A DNA stretch of 64,000 nucleotides from Colwellia echini (GTDB lineage: Bacteria > Pseudomonadota > Gammaproteobacteria > Enterobacterales > Alteromonadaceae), in contig NZ_PJAI02000009.1 in NCBI RefSeq assembly GCF_002843355.2, positions 106,865 to 170,864 on the forward strand. The letters run 5' to 3'. Position 1 is the first letter of the stretch, and each line of letters opens with the position of its first letter. Below the pieces are notes generated by a model, which searched no databases, was not told the DNA's origin, and saw nothing but the letters and a program-made list of their open reading frames with translations. The position numbers were made by a program, and so were the translations under genes. Positions 48,141 to 56,070 of the stretch are shown here, one piece after another.

Positions 48141-48710
48141 ATGGCGACTGAACAAGCTTTAAAAAACCGCAGTAATAACACTTGTGAACTTTGCACTAGC
48201 GCTGAAAATTTAACGGTATATCCAGTGCCTCCAACCAGTGACTTAAGTGCTCAGCAATCTATTTATATATGTCAAAACTGTTTATCTCAAATAGAAGGAC
48301 AAGATTCACTAGATGTTAATCATTGGCGTTGTTTAAATGACAGTATGTGGAGCCAAGAGCCAGCTGTACAGGTTATGTCTTATCGTATGCTACATAAACT
48401 TTCGAGTGAAAGTTGGGCACAAGATGCACTAGATATGATTTACCTAGAAGATGAAGTGAAAACATGGGCCGAACAAGGCATAGCCGCAGAGCGTAGAGAA
48501 GGGCCAACTCGTGATAGTAACGGTGCTGAATTACAAGATGGCGACAATGTTACTTTGATCAAAGATTTAAAGGTTAAAGGTGCTAACTTTACAGCTAAGC
48601 AGGGCACAATGGTTCGTGGTATTAGCTTAACGGATAACCCAGAGCATATTGAAGGCAAAGTAAACGGAACGCGTATCGTGCTTGTTGCAGCGTACTTGAA
48701 AAAAGCTTAA
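48141..48710 (+). CDS. PhnA/YjdM family zinc-ribbon protein
   Basis: The C-terminal 70 residues (SNGAELQDGDNVTLIKDLKV and following) match the PhnA/YjdM domain. The N-terminal part has two Cys pairs (CELC near residue 17 and CQNC near residue 45) forming a zinc ribbon. In E. coli the same family, despite the name, is not required for phosphonate use, so no enzymatic role should be assumed. The chosen ATG 48141 has GGA eight bases upstream; ATG 48129 would add four residues. Length 189 residues, longer than E. coli YjdM because of a middle helical segment. Confidence 0.8.
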   Translation: MATEQALKNRSNNTCELCTSAENLTVYPVPPTSDLSAQQSIYICQNCLSQIEGQDSLDVNHWRCLNDSMWSQEPAVQVMSYRMLHKLSSESWAQDALDMIYLEDEVKTWAEQGIAAERREGPTRDSNGAELQDGDNVTLIKDLKVKGANFTAKQGTMVRGISLTDNPEHIEGKVNGTRIVLVAAYLKKA

Positions 48711-48754
48711 AAATTTATCTCTATATAAAGCTCTTAACATACAAATGGTAATAC

Positions 48755-48792
48755 AAAAAAACGCTGTGATATTCCTATCACAGCGTTTTTTA
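48755..48792. terminator. Bidirectional terminator between phnA-like gene and fur
   Basis: AAAAAACGCTGTGAT and TCACAGCGTTTTTT form a long stem with a short loop, A-run left and T-run right, between two converging genes. Confidence 0.95.
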
Positions 48793-48842
48793 TTTATATT
48801 TTCTATTTAGATGAATATAGTTAGAACAATTTTTTGTAACTA

Positions 48843-49286
48843 TTATAGATTGTCTTTGCGATAAGCTTCACAAGCAACTTCATCTTCGCACTCACCGTAT
48901 AAATATAAGCTGTGAGCTGTTAATTTTATTTTTTCGGCAACGGCGATATCTTTTTGTCTTTGTTCAATAACATCATCTTCAAACTCAACAACTTTACCGC
49001 ACTTCAAACAAACTAAATGATCATGATGTGCTTTATGCGCTAATTCAAAAACTGATTTACCACCTTCAAAATGGTGGCGAGTAACAATACCAGCATCATC
49101 AAATTGGTTTAATACGCGATATACTGTTGCTAACCCTATTTCTTCATGTTGCTCTAATAATATTTTATAAACATCTTCGGCGCTGATATGTTGGTTCTGT
49201 GGCTGTTGAAGAATACTGAGGATTTTTATTCTAGGAAGGGTGATTTTTAATCCTGCACGTTTAAGTTCTTCGTTTTGTTCAGCCAT
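48843..49286 (-). CDS. fur: Ferric uptake regulator Fur
   Basis: Fur represses iron-uptake genes when loaded with Fe(II). The 147-residue protein has an N-terminal winged helix (LKITLPRIKILSIL; EEIGLATVYRVLNQFDDAG), the metal-binding HKAHHDHLVCLKCGKVVEF and a C-terminal ECEDEVACEAY tail. It is downstream of fldA on the same strand as in E. coli, but a terminator separates the two, so it probably has its own promoter in 49287-49400. No Fur-box-like 19-mer is obvious there. Confidence 0.97.
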   Translation of the reverse strand: MAEQNEELKRAGLKITLPRIKILSILQQPQNQHISAEDVYKILLEQHEEIGLATVYRVLNQFDDAGIVTRHHFEGGKSVFELAHKAHHDHLVCLKCGKVVEFEDDVIEQRQKDIAVAEKIKLTAHSLYLYGECEDEVACEAYRKDNL

Positions 49287-49402
49287 ACTAATTCTCTAAA
49301 GTAATTAAATTATTTGATGGCAAAATTATAGGGGGTTATAGCTAAAGAGAAAAGCTTTAGTTTATTTCTTTTTGGAAAATATTGTCTTTGTTTACAAAAG
49401 AT

Positions 49403-49432
49403 AAAAAAAAAGCCCAATAAATGAGCTTTTAA
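49403..49432 (-). terminator. Terminator of the fldA operon
   Basis: On the minus strand AAAGCTC pairs with GGGCTTT (one G-U) around an ATTTATT loop and is followed by a run of T. It lies between fldA and fur. Confidence 0.75.
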
Positions 49433-49520
49433 TTATACTAGTTTGAATAGTGTGTTTTTTATGTTCTTTGCTAAGTATTATTAATACGCAGTGACAGTTA
49501 TATATACTTAGCCGAAAGCA

Positions 49521-50045
49521 TTACACTAGCTCAGCTAAACACATTTCTTCGTTTAATTGAGCAACCCATTTATCAACACGCTCTTCGGTTAATTCACTTT
49601 GTCTATCTTCATCGATACATAAGCCGATAAAAGTATTTTCATCAATTAATGCTTTAGAGGCTTCAAACTCATAGCCTTCAGTTGGCCAATTTCCAACAAC
49701 GATGGCGCCTTTACTTTCAACTATGTCACGTAATGGCTCCATAGCATCACAAAAATATTCTGAGTAGTCTTCTTGATCGCCTAAACCATAAATTGCTACA
49801 AGTTTATCGGCAAAATCGATTTCTTCTAGATCAGGTAAAAAATCATCCCAGTCACATTGGTTTTCACCGTAGTACCAAGTAGGTATACCTAAAATAAGTA
49901 AATCGAACTCAGCGATTTCTTCTTTAGTACTTTTGGCGATGTCTTTTACATCAACCAGTTGCTTACCTAATTTTTTCTGGATCATTTTACCAATTGCTTC
50001 AGTGTTACCTGTATCACTGCCGAAGAATAAACCTACGATTGCCAT
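49521..50045 (-). CDS. fldA: Flavodoxin I (long chain)
   Basis: FldA is an FMN electron carrier for radical-SAM and other reductases and replaces ferredoxin under iron limitation. The 174-residue length is that of long-chain flavodoxins. The FMN phosphate loop GSDTGNTEAIGKMI is at residues 9-22, and the isoalloxazine contact regions IPTWYYGENQCDWDDF and YGLGDQEDYSEYFCDAM follow. It ends the DUF2788-ybfE-fldA gene string, 18 bases after ybfE. Confidence 0.97.
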   Translation of the reverse strand: MAIVGLFFGSDTGNTEAIGKMIQKKLGKQLVDVKDIAKSTKEEIAEFDLLILGIPTWYYGENQCDWDDFLPDLEEIDFADKLVAIYGLGDQEDYSEYFCDAMEPLRDIVESKGAIVVGNWPTEGYEFEASKALIDENTFIGLCIDEDRQSELTEERVDKWVAQLNEEMCLAELV

Positions 50046-50063
50046 GAAAATACTACCTTAAAA

Positions 50064-50345
50064 TTACTTAATGTGTGCCGCTAATGATTCTATTAAAAGC
50101 GATTCTATTAATTCGCTTCTACTCAATTGTTGAGCTTTAGCTAATTGTTCTAATTGTTCAAATAAGCTGTGATGAACTTTAAACTCAACACGCTTTAAAC
50201 CTTTATTTTTATCTCGTTTAACTTGATTACGTTTATTGATTTTTATTTGTACACTGCGTGAATTGGGGTTCGTTTTAGGACGACCCGGTCGCTTTTCATC
50301 GCTAAATAAATCAATGGTTGTTAAATCTGCTATTTCTTTTGCCAT
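50064..50345 (-). CDS. ybfE: YbfE family ribbon-helix-helix-like regulator
   Basis: The 93 residues align from end to end with E. coli YbfE, a LexA-regulated gene product of unknown role: TTIDLFSDEKRPGRPKTNPN, INKRNQVKRDKNKGLKRVEF and a C-terminal SRSELIESLLIESLA helix. The C-terminal half looks like a ribbon-helix-helix DNA-binding fold. The start is two bases after the stop of the DUF2788 gene. I see no obvious LexA box (CTGT-N8-ACAG) right upstream of this operon, so SOS control cannot be assumed here. Confidence 0.88.
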   Translation of the reverse strand: MAKEIADLTTIDLFSDEKRPGRPKTNPNSRSVQIKINKRNQVKRDKNKGLKRVEFKVHHSLFEQLEQLAKAQQLSRSELIESLLIESLAAHIK

Positions 50346-50347
50346 GG

Positions 50348-50569
50348 TTAACCAACACCCTGACTTTCAAAAATAAACTGAATAATACCTTTAGCGATAA
50401 AGCCAGCACAACCTAAAAACAATACAAAATACACTACAAACTTGCCCATTTTAGGAATATCATTTTTATTCATTACGTCATGTATGGAGAGGCCGATAAA
50501 ACCAAAGATAAAAAGAAAAAACAAGTTGAGACCGATAGCCTCTATAAGCTCTAAATGTTCTGCTAGCAT
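50348..50569 (-). CDS. DUF2788 small membrane protein
   Basis: A 73-residue protein with two hydrophobic segments (NLFFLFIFGFIGLSI and VVYFVLFLGCAGFIAKGIIQ) separated by a short polar loop HDVMNKNDIPKMGK, matching the DUF2788 pattern. It should be an inner-membrane protein. It is the first gene of a tight three-gene string with ybfE (2-base gap) and fldA (18-base gap). Function unknown. Confidence 0.8.
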   Translation of the reverse strand: MLAEHLELIEAIGLNLFFLFIFGFIGLSIHDVMNKNDIPKMGKFVVYFVLFLGCAGFIAKGIIQFIFESQGVG

Positions 50570-50747
50570 AATGGTTATTTATTCTTATAGCGTCTTTACA
50601 CCAAGGCCAAATTATTTTACGGCCAAAAAATTGGCGACATTATAGCATATCATCGCCGCCATACCATTAGCATTTGTCGCTAAAAAGTAATTACTCATGT
50701 CTAAAATTACTAATGGCCCACTTGGTTGTATAAATTTTGATATTTAT

Positions 50748-51539
50748 TTATGAGTTATTAATGAAATCGGACACTATTTTATTAAAGGCGATAGTTTTTT
50801 CTGCATGCAGCCAGTGTCCTGCGCCTTGAATCACTTTTGCTTTACTATTAGGTAACAGAGCAGCAATGGTTGTTCTATGCTCTGGTAGAATATAATCGGA
50901 AGTCCCACCTTTTATAAATAATGTAGAACCTTGATATGCGCTTGTACTATTTGTGAGTTCATTGCCTTTCATTATCTGTGGATAACATGCACTAATATCG
51001 GTAAGGCTGCATTTAAACGCGAATTGTCCTTGATCGTTCAGGGCTAAATTACGTAATAAAAATTGTCGAACGCCAACACTCTCAACAAAAGGAGCTAATT
51101 GCGTATCAGCATCTTTACGTTTCGTTACTTTTGATAAGTCGATAGCTTGTAAGCCTTCGATAATTTTTAAATGATGAGCAGGGTAGTTAACAGGTGCTAT
51201 GTCAGCAACAATTAGTTTAGTTACTCGTTCAGGGTGCTCTAATGCTACTTGAATTGCTATTTTTCCGCCCATGGAATGGCCTAATAAAATACAGCGTTGA
51301 ATATTTAAATGATCTAATAAGTTGACAATATCTTGGGCAAGTTCAGAGTATTCCATTGATTTGGCATGAAATGAATCACCATGATTTCTAACATCGACAC
51401 TCGTAACGCGGTAATGTTCAGCTAATGGTTTTGCGACCATATTCAGGTTTTCTAAAGTGCCAAATAAACCATGAATTAATACGATGTTTTCACCATTACC
51501 AATTTGTTTAAAATTAAGAAATTGAGATTGTGCTGTCAT
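50748..51539 (-). CDS. ybfF: YbfF-like alpha/beta hydrolase (esterase)
   Basis: The 263 residues show the alpha/beta-hydrolase fold with IVLIHGLFGTLENL (oxyanion region), the nucleophile elbow LLGHSMGGKIAIQ and the catalytic His in GAGHWLHAEKT. The sequence and the position beside seqA, ybfE, fldA and fur match E. coli YbfF, an acyl-CoA/ester hydrolase in vitro. The physiological substrate is unknown. No signal peptide is seen, so it is cytoplasmic. Confidence 0.88.
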   Translation of the reverse strand: MTAQSQFLNFKQIGNGENIVLIHGLFGTLENLNMVAKPLAEHYRVTSVDVRNHGDSFHAKSMEYSELAQDIVNLLDHLNIQRCILLGHSMGGKIAIQVALEHPERVTKLIVADIAPVNYPAHHLKIIEGLQAIDLSKVTKRKDADTQLAPFVESVGVRQFLLRNLALNDQGQFAFKCSLTDISACYPQIMKGNELTNSTSAYQGSTLFIKGGTSDYILPEHRTTIAALLPNSKAKVIQGAGHWLHAEKTIAFNKIVSDFINNS

Positions 51540-51786
51540 GATTTTTATTTCTATTGAGTTATGCTTGTTAATATTGTCCTGTTTTTAACGACTATTTGCA
51601 ATTTAAACCCATTACCTCTGTATTAAGTGAAATAATTGGGTGAGTGATGAATTGATGTGGATAAGTGATTTTGCATAAATAAGTTCAACATAAACGCATT
51701 TACCTATATACTCTGCCGCGATATTCTACCGTGAATTATTTAAGCTAAATAATACTGTTAAGTTTTTTTTAAGTTAAAGGGTAACA

Positions 51787-52395
51787 ATGAAAAACATCGA
51801 AATAGACGAAGAACTTTATCAATATATTGCAACCAACACTCAATTTATTGGCGAAAGTGCTTCTGCCATTTTACGTCGTTTACTAAATTTTGATTTAGCA
51901 ACTGGTGCGGAAATACATGAGCTTAAAGAGCCTGAATCAATAGTTAACGAAAATGTTACGCCTGAGAATAGTGAGCCAACAACAAGTGATTTTGAAACTA
52001 AAGCAATAGATAAACAAGCGAATAAAACGACTGTTGTTAAAGTTAAGACCGACAGTCATGAAACGGTTTTTAATTTTATTAATAAAGAAGAACTAGCTAT
52101 GCAACGCGGCGCTGTTGGTCGATTTTTATTAATTCTTGCTGGATTATACCGTGCTCATCCAGAGCAATTTGGTGTAGTATCTGAAATTAGTGGGCGTGAT
52201 CGTTTATATTTTGCAGATAGCGAAAGCAAACTGGCTGAAAGTGGCAGTAGCACTAAGCCTCGTCAAATTCCAGAAAGTCCTTTTTGGGTTATTACCAATT
52301 CTAACACCACGCGTAAAAAGATGATGTTAACTAAAGCCGCAATTTCATTAGGCTATAGTGATGTGGATGTTGAAAAGATCCGAGAATTATTATAA
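51787..52395 (+). CDS. seqA: Replication initiation regulator SeqA
   Basis: SeqA binds hemimethylated GATC sites and delays re-initiation at oriC. The N-terminal multimerisation domain [20 protein letters not shown]...[10 protein letters not shown] and the C-terminal DNA-binding domain ([20 protein letters not shown] through [17 protein letters not shown]) are both clear. An acidic linker of about 55 residues joins them. The length is 202 residues, slightly longer than in E. coli. Divergent from ybfF, as expected. Confidence 0.95.
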   Translation: MKNIEIDEELYQYIATNTQFIGESASAILRRLLNFDLATGAEIHELKEPESIVNENVTPENSEPTTSDFETKAIDKQANKTTVVKVKTDSHETVFNFINKEELAMQRGAVGRFLLILAGLYRAHPEQFGVVSEISGRDRLYFADSESKLAESGSSTKPRQIPESPFWVITNSNTTRKKMMLTKAAISLGYSDVDVEKIRELL

Positions 52396-52489
52396 ATATT
52401 TAACATTGTTAACTTACAGCTTTCTAATAGCCATAGAAAAATTAGGTTCATAAGGATTTAGCTAAGTTAGTACTTTGTGAATTCGATAT

Positions 52490-52536
52490 AAAAGGCGCTA
52501 TTACTCTTAATTTAAATTAGAGTAATAGCGCCTTTT
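52490..52536. terminator. Very strong bidirectional terminator after seqA
   Basis: AAAAGGCGCTATTACTCT at 52490-52507 is exactly complementary to 52519-52536, 18 base pairs with an 11-base loop. It lies between the converging seqA and M2 peptidase genes. Confidence 0.9.
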
Positions 52537-52620
52537 CCGTTCTATTTATATAAGTTGTGCTAGCTATCTAATTAGTTATGTAATTCGTTATGTAATGTGT
52601 TGATCGTTAAGATACTAAGG

Positions 52621-54492
52621 TTAAAATCCACATTGTTTACCTTGGTTTTTGTTTTTCAACCAAACATGCAAAGGCGCAAAGTAATCTAAGATAGCGCTAG
52701 CATCCATTTTCTCTTGTCCTGTTATCACTTTATAAGCTTGTTGCCATGGTTGACTGGAGCCCATGGTTAACATGTTATTAAGTGCAGTTCCTGCTATTTT
52801 GGAGTTATAAATAGAACAACGATGAATAGGATCAGTATTACCTGCTATTGCACATAACGCACGATGAAATTCAAACTGTTGAATATGCGCCAAAAAATAT
52901 CGGCTATAAGGTACTCCGCCAGGAACATGATATTTAGCGCCGGGATCAAAGTCTTGCTCACTTCGCTCAATTGGAGCGGTCACGCCTTGATATTTTTCAC
53001 GTAACTCCCACCAAGCACTATTATAGTCATCAGGTCCTATTTCGCCTGAATAGACTTTCCAGCGCCATTGATCAACTAACAAACCAAATGGAATGAAAGC
53101 AACTTTATCAAGCGCCTTTTTAAGTAGTAAACCAATGTCTTTAGACTGATCAGGAATAGTGTCAATTAAACCAATTTCTTTTAAGTATTTTGGTGTTACT
53201 GATAAAGCGATAGTATCGCCTATGGCTTCATGAAATCCATCATTGGCACTATTTTGAAAATATATCGGTTGATTGTTATAAGCGCGTTGATAGAAGTTAT
53301 GTCCGAGTTCGTGATGAATTACGTTAAAGTCTTCGCCTGTTTTTTGGATGCACATTTTAATGCGAATATCATCTTTAGCATCAAGGCTCCATGCACTTGC
53401 GTGACAAGTTACTTCTCTATCTGCAGGTTTGGTAAATAAAGATCGACTATAAAAGGTTTCAGGCAGAGGCTCAAAGCCAAGTGAAGTGAAAAATTTTTCA
53501 GCGCCTTTAACCATATCAATTTCGCTGTAATTGTGAGCCGTTAATTGTTTGGTAATATCATAACCAGGATCGGCTTCATTAGGCGCAACTAAATCATAAA
53601 TATTTCCCCAGGATTGTGCCCACATATTTCCCAGCAAATGTGCTGGAATAGGCTCGTCTAATGGAACTTTTTCGCTGCCGTAGGTTTTTGATAACTCACT
53701 ACGAACGTAACAATGTAAATCATCATATAAAGGTTTTACTTGTGCCCACAATCGATCTAATTCAATTGAAAATTCATCAGCAGGCATATCATAATTTGAG
53801 CGCCACATAGCACCTAAATCTTGATAGCCTAAACCTTGTGCGCCTTCATTAGCCAATTCAGTTTGACGGGTATATAACGGTTTCATTACTGGGCTTATGG
53901 CGCGCCAGCCAATCCATATTTCTAGTAGTTCGTTATAATTACGAGAATTAGCCATTATTGTTGTCATATCGCCTAAACTCAATGTCTTGCCGTCTTTAGT
54001 GGTATAACTTCCTTTACCATAAATACTGCTAAGTTTAGCGCCTATTGACGCTAATTCAGACGACTTAACTGAGTTTTGTGGTGCAGGTAAAACTAAACTT
54101 TGCTTTAGAAAATTCAATTGTCGTCGTTGCGTAGGGTTAACGGCTACGTTATCAAAAATAGCCGCTTGCATTGCGTATTTAACTCCAGCTTCAGTTGATT
54201 TTTGTTCGGCCTGTGCAGCTAAATGTGCTGTATCTTCAGTAATGAAATTGGCATAAATCCATGCAGCGCGAGCATTTTCAATATTTAAGGCGGTTAATTC
54301 TTCGGCTGTTTTCTCTAAGAAATTTTGCGCATCACTAGCGGTTAATTGTGCTTTAACATTTACAGTGTCTTCCGATAATTTTTGTGTATCTGATACTCGT
54401 TTCGTGGTTTGGTCGCAGGCTGTAATACCAATAACGAGACTAATCGCAAACGCTAGTGTTGAGAGTTTAGTCATTGTATGAAGTTGTTTCAT
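52621..54492 (-). CDS. M2 family (ACE-like) zinc metallopeptidase lipoprotein
   Basis: The zinc motif HHELGHNFYQRAY, and the downstream Glu in DGFHEAIGDTIALS, mark the M2 peptidyl-dipeptidase family, which releases dipeptides from C-termini. At 623 residues it is the size of single-domain bacterial ACE. The N-terminus is a lipoprotein signal ending GITACD. Asp follows the Cys, which in E. coli would retain the protein at the inner membrane on its periplasmic face. Motifs such as WRSNYDMPADEF and the PFGLLVDQWRWKVYSGEI helix are typical. It probably feeds peptide catabolism. Duplicated RNA elements lie 150 bases upstream. Confidence 0.92.
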   Translation of the reverse strand: MKQLHTMTKLSTLAFAISLVIGITACDQTTKRVSDTQKLSEDTVNVKAQLTASDAQNFLEKTAEELTALNIENARAAWIYANFITEDTAHLAAQAEQKSTEAGVKYAMQAAIFDNVAVNPTQRRQLNFLKQSLVLPAPQNSVKSSELASIGAKLSSIYGKGSYTTKDGKTLSLGDMTTIMANSRNYNELLEIWIGWRAISPVMKPLYTRQTELANEGAQGLGYQDLGAMWRSNYDMPADEFSIELDRLWAQVKPLYDDLHCYVRSELSKTYGSEKVPLDEPIPAHLLGNMWAQSWGNIYDLVAPNEADPGYDITKQLTAHNYSEIDMVKGAEKFFTSLGFEPLPETFYSRSLFTKPADREVTCHASAWSLDAKDDIRIKMCIQKTGEDFNVIHHELGHNFYQRAYNNQPIYFQNSANDGFHEAIGDTIALSVTPKYLKEIGLIDTIPDQSKDIGLLLKKALDKVAFIPFGLLVDQWRWKVYSGEIGPDDYNSAWWELREKYQGVTAPIERSEQDFDPGAKYHVPGGVPYSRYFLAHIQQFEFHRALCAIAGNTDPIHRCSIYNSKIAGTALNNMLTMGSSQPWQQAYKVITGQEKMDASAILDYFAPLHVWLKNKNQGKQCGF

Positions 54493-54640
54493 TTTATAAT
54501 AATCATTAATGCGAATTGATATTTAAAAACAGTATATAAAATTACTCGTGTGATACAACTCTTATAAATGTGAGTTGGCTTACATAAGTGAAATAGCTAA
54601 TTAAATTAATGAAGCTAGTAATTCCGTCCCTCCTAAATTT

Positions 54641-54762
54641 TAGGCAAAAAAAAGCTCATTCAAAATGAATGAGCTAAAGCAACATAAAACATAAGGGGGA
54701 TAACAATATCAAGTAACACAGTAAATATTGGTCATTGCTGCTTGCTTGAAACTGAATTCATC
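54641..54762 (-). ncRNA. Candidate small RNA, copy 1 (minus strand)
   Basis: This 122-base unit is about 97% identical to 54869-54988. On the minus strand it begins near GATGAATTCAG and ends with an AGCTCATTC/GAATGAGCT hairpin (54653-54675) and eight T, a classical intrinsic terminator. Two further blocks upstream, CAGTAAAA (54781-54788) and TTACAATT (54805-54812), recur at identical distances in copy 2 and may be promoter parts. A 19-codon frame in copy 2 is broken here by indels, so it looks non-coding. It could instead be a leader of the M2 gene 150 bases downstream. Confidence 0.55.
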
Positions 54763-54868
54763 TTAATAGGTAATAGTGTTTTTTACTGTTTCAGTTATGT
54801 TATTAATTGTAATGATACAATTAGAAAACATTCTAGGAGTATGATGCTTTTTATTTATGGGTATATTC

Positions 54869-54988
54869 TAGGCAAAAAAAAGCTCATTCAAAATGAATGA
54901 GCTAAAACAACATAAAACATAGGGGGATAACAATATCAAGTAACACAGTAAATATGGTCATTGCTGCTTGCTTGAAACTGAATTCATC
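54869..54988 (-). ncRNA. Candidate small RNA, copy 2 (minus strand)
   Basis: Second copy of the 54641-54762 unit, 120 bases, differing by one substitution and two single-base indels. The terminator stem is at 54881-54903 with its T-run complement at 54873-54880. The upstream blocks CAGTAAAA (55007-55014) and TTACAATT (55031-55038) have spacings of 18 and 16 bases, exactly as in copy 1, though the spacers themselves differ. Conserved spacing with divergent filler argues for functional sites. The 776-base gap between the M2 gene and the TetR gene holds these two units and an operator-like site; nothing else is visible. Confidence 0.55.
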
Positions 54989-55190
54989 ATATCCCTTTGC
55001 TTTGTATTTTACTGTATTGATTAGGTAATGAATTGTAATTACGCTTTTGTAATAGCACTATGGTATAATTTATTACAATGTATTAATTTGTTAAAGTTAT
55101 CACTAAAATTAATTAGCTTAAGTTACTTGAAACTTATTCACCAAGTTGAAACGCTTGACCTATTTGTTAAAAGCACGTAATTTTTGTATT

Positions 55191-55204
55191 GAAACGAGTG
55201 TTTT
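55191..55204 (+). promoter_or_regulatory. PsrA-type operator upstream of the TetR gene
   Basis: GAAACGAGTGTTTT fits the known PsrA half-site pattern (G/C)AAAC-N2to4-GTTT. It lies about 65 bases before the TetR gene, where P. aeruginosa PsrA autoregulates. Only one site was found by eye. Confidence 0.45.
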
Positions 55205-55268
55205 AAATTGTCTTTTTTTCGTTTCGTTAACCCCTTAGACAATAACCTGTAAATAATAGAAGTAGAAT

Positions 55269-55898
55269 ATGAGTACCAAAAATAAAATATTAGATGTCGC
55301 CGATGTACTTTTTGCTAATAAAGGCTTTAATGGCACATCGTTAAGAGAAATCACTAGCCAAGCTAATGTTAATTTAGCTGCTGTGAATTATCATTTTGGT
55401 TCTAAAAAAGAATTGATCAAAGCGGTAATGTCTCGTTATATGGATGAATTATCTCCGCAATTAGAATCAGCGTTATCTTTGATCTGTCAAGCAGAAGAAA
55501 AGCCTACGTTAGATGAGGTTTTTTCGGCATTTATTGAGCCGTTATTAAACCTTAATAGTTTTAAAGAAAATGGCACAAGTACTTTTCTACAATTATTAGG
55601 TCGAGGTTACACCGATAGCCAAGGTTTTTTACGTTGGTTTTTAACTACGCAATACCCTAATGTGTTTACTCATTTTACTAACGCTGTTAAAAAAGCCTAC
55701 CCAGAATTAAGTACTGAAGAAATGTTTTGGCGTTTACATTTTACCATGGGCACCTTGGTTTTTACTATGTCATCTAGTGAAGCGTTAATTGATATTGCAC
55801 AAAATGATTTTAATAATAAACTAGATATCGCTGGTGTTATTGCCCGAGTTATTCCTTATGTTGCCGCTGGGGTTGCTGCTCCTATTACAAAATTATGA
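55269..55898 (+). CDS. TetR-family regulator, PsrA-like
   Basis: The N-terminal helix-turn-helix (FANKGFNGTSLREITSQANV NLAAVNYHFGSKKEL region) is close to Pseudomonas PsrA, and the similarity continues in the ligand domain: TFLQLLGRGYTDSQGFLRWF, EMFWRLHFTMGTLVFTMSS and the IARVIPYVAAGV end. PsrA proteins sense long-chain fatty acids and control beta-oxidation and other genes. At 209 residues the length fits the family. AGAAGTAGA precedes the ATG. An operator-like site lies upstream. Neighbours do not include fatty-acid genes, so the regulon must be elsewhere. Confidence 0.8.
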   Translation: MSTKNKILDVADVLFANKGFNGTSLREITSQANVNLAAVNYHFGSKKELIKAVMSRYMDELSPQLESALSLICQAEEKPTLDEVFSAFIEPLLNLNSFKENGTSTFLQLLGRGYTDSQGFLRWFLTTQYPNVFTHFTNAVKKAYPELSTEEMFWRLHFTMGTLVFTMSSSEALIDIAQNDFNNKLDIAGVIARVIPYVAAGVAAPITKL

Positions 55899-56070
55899 GA
55901 TTAAGAAAATAGCCATTAAGTGGACAATTAATTAATCACTAAACTACTTACTAACCTAAACAATAAATTAATCAATACTAGTTCTGCTTTTAACAACAAT
56001 TTGTATTATAATCCGCGCCAATAGTGCTATTTTCAGCATGTAATAAGTTTATTTAGGGTTCAGGTGAGAT

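Noticed and set aside
49287..49402. Fur box upstream of fur
   Set aside because: No stretch resembling the 19-base palindromic consensus was found by eye.
54869..54988. 19-codon frame on the minus strand within the duplicated unit
   Set aside because: The equivalent frame in the other copy is cut after eight codons by an indel, so it is not conserved.
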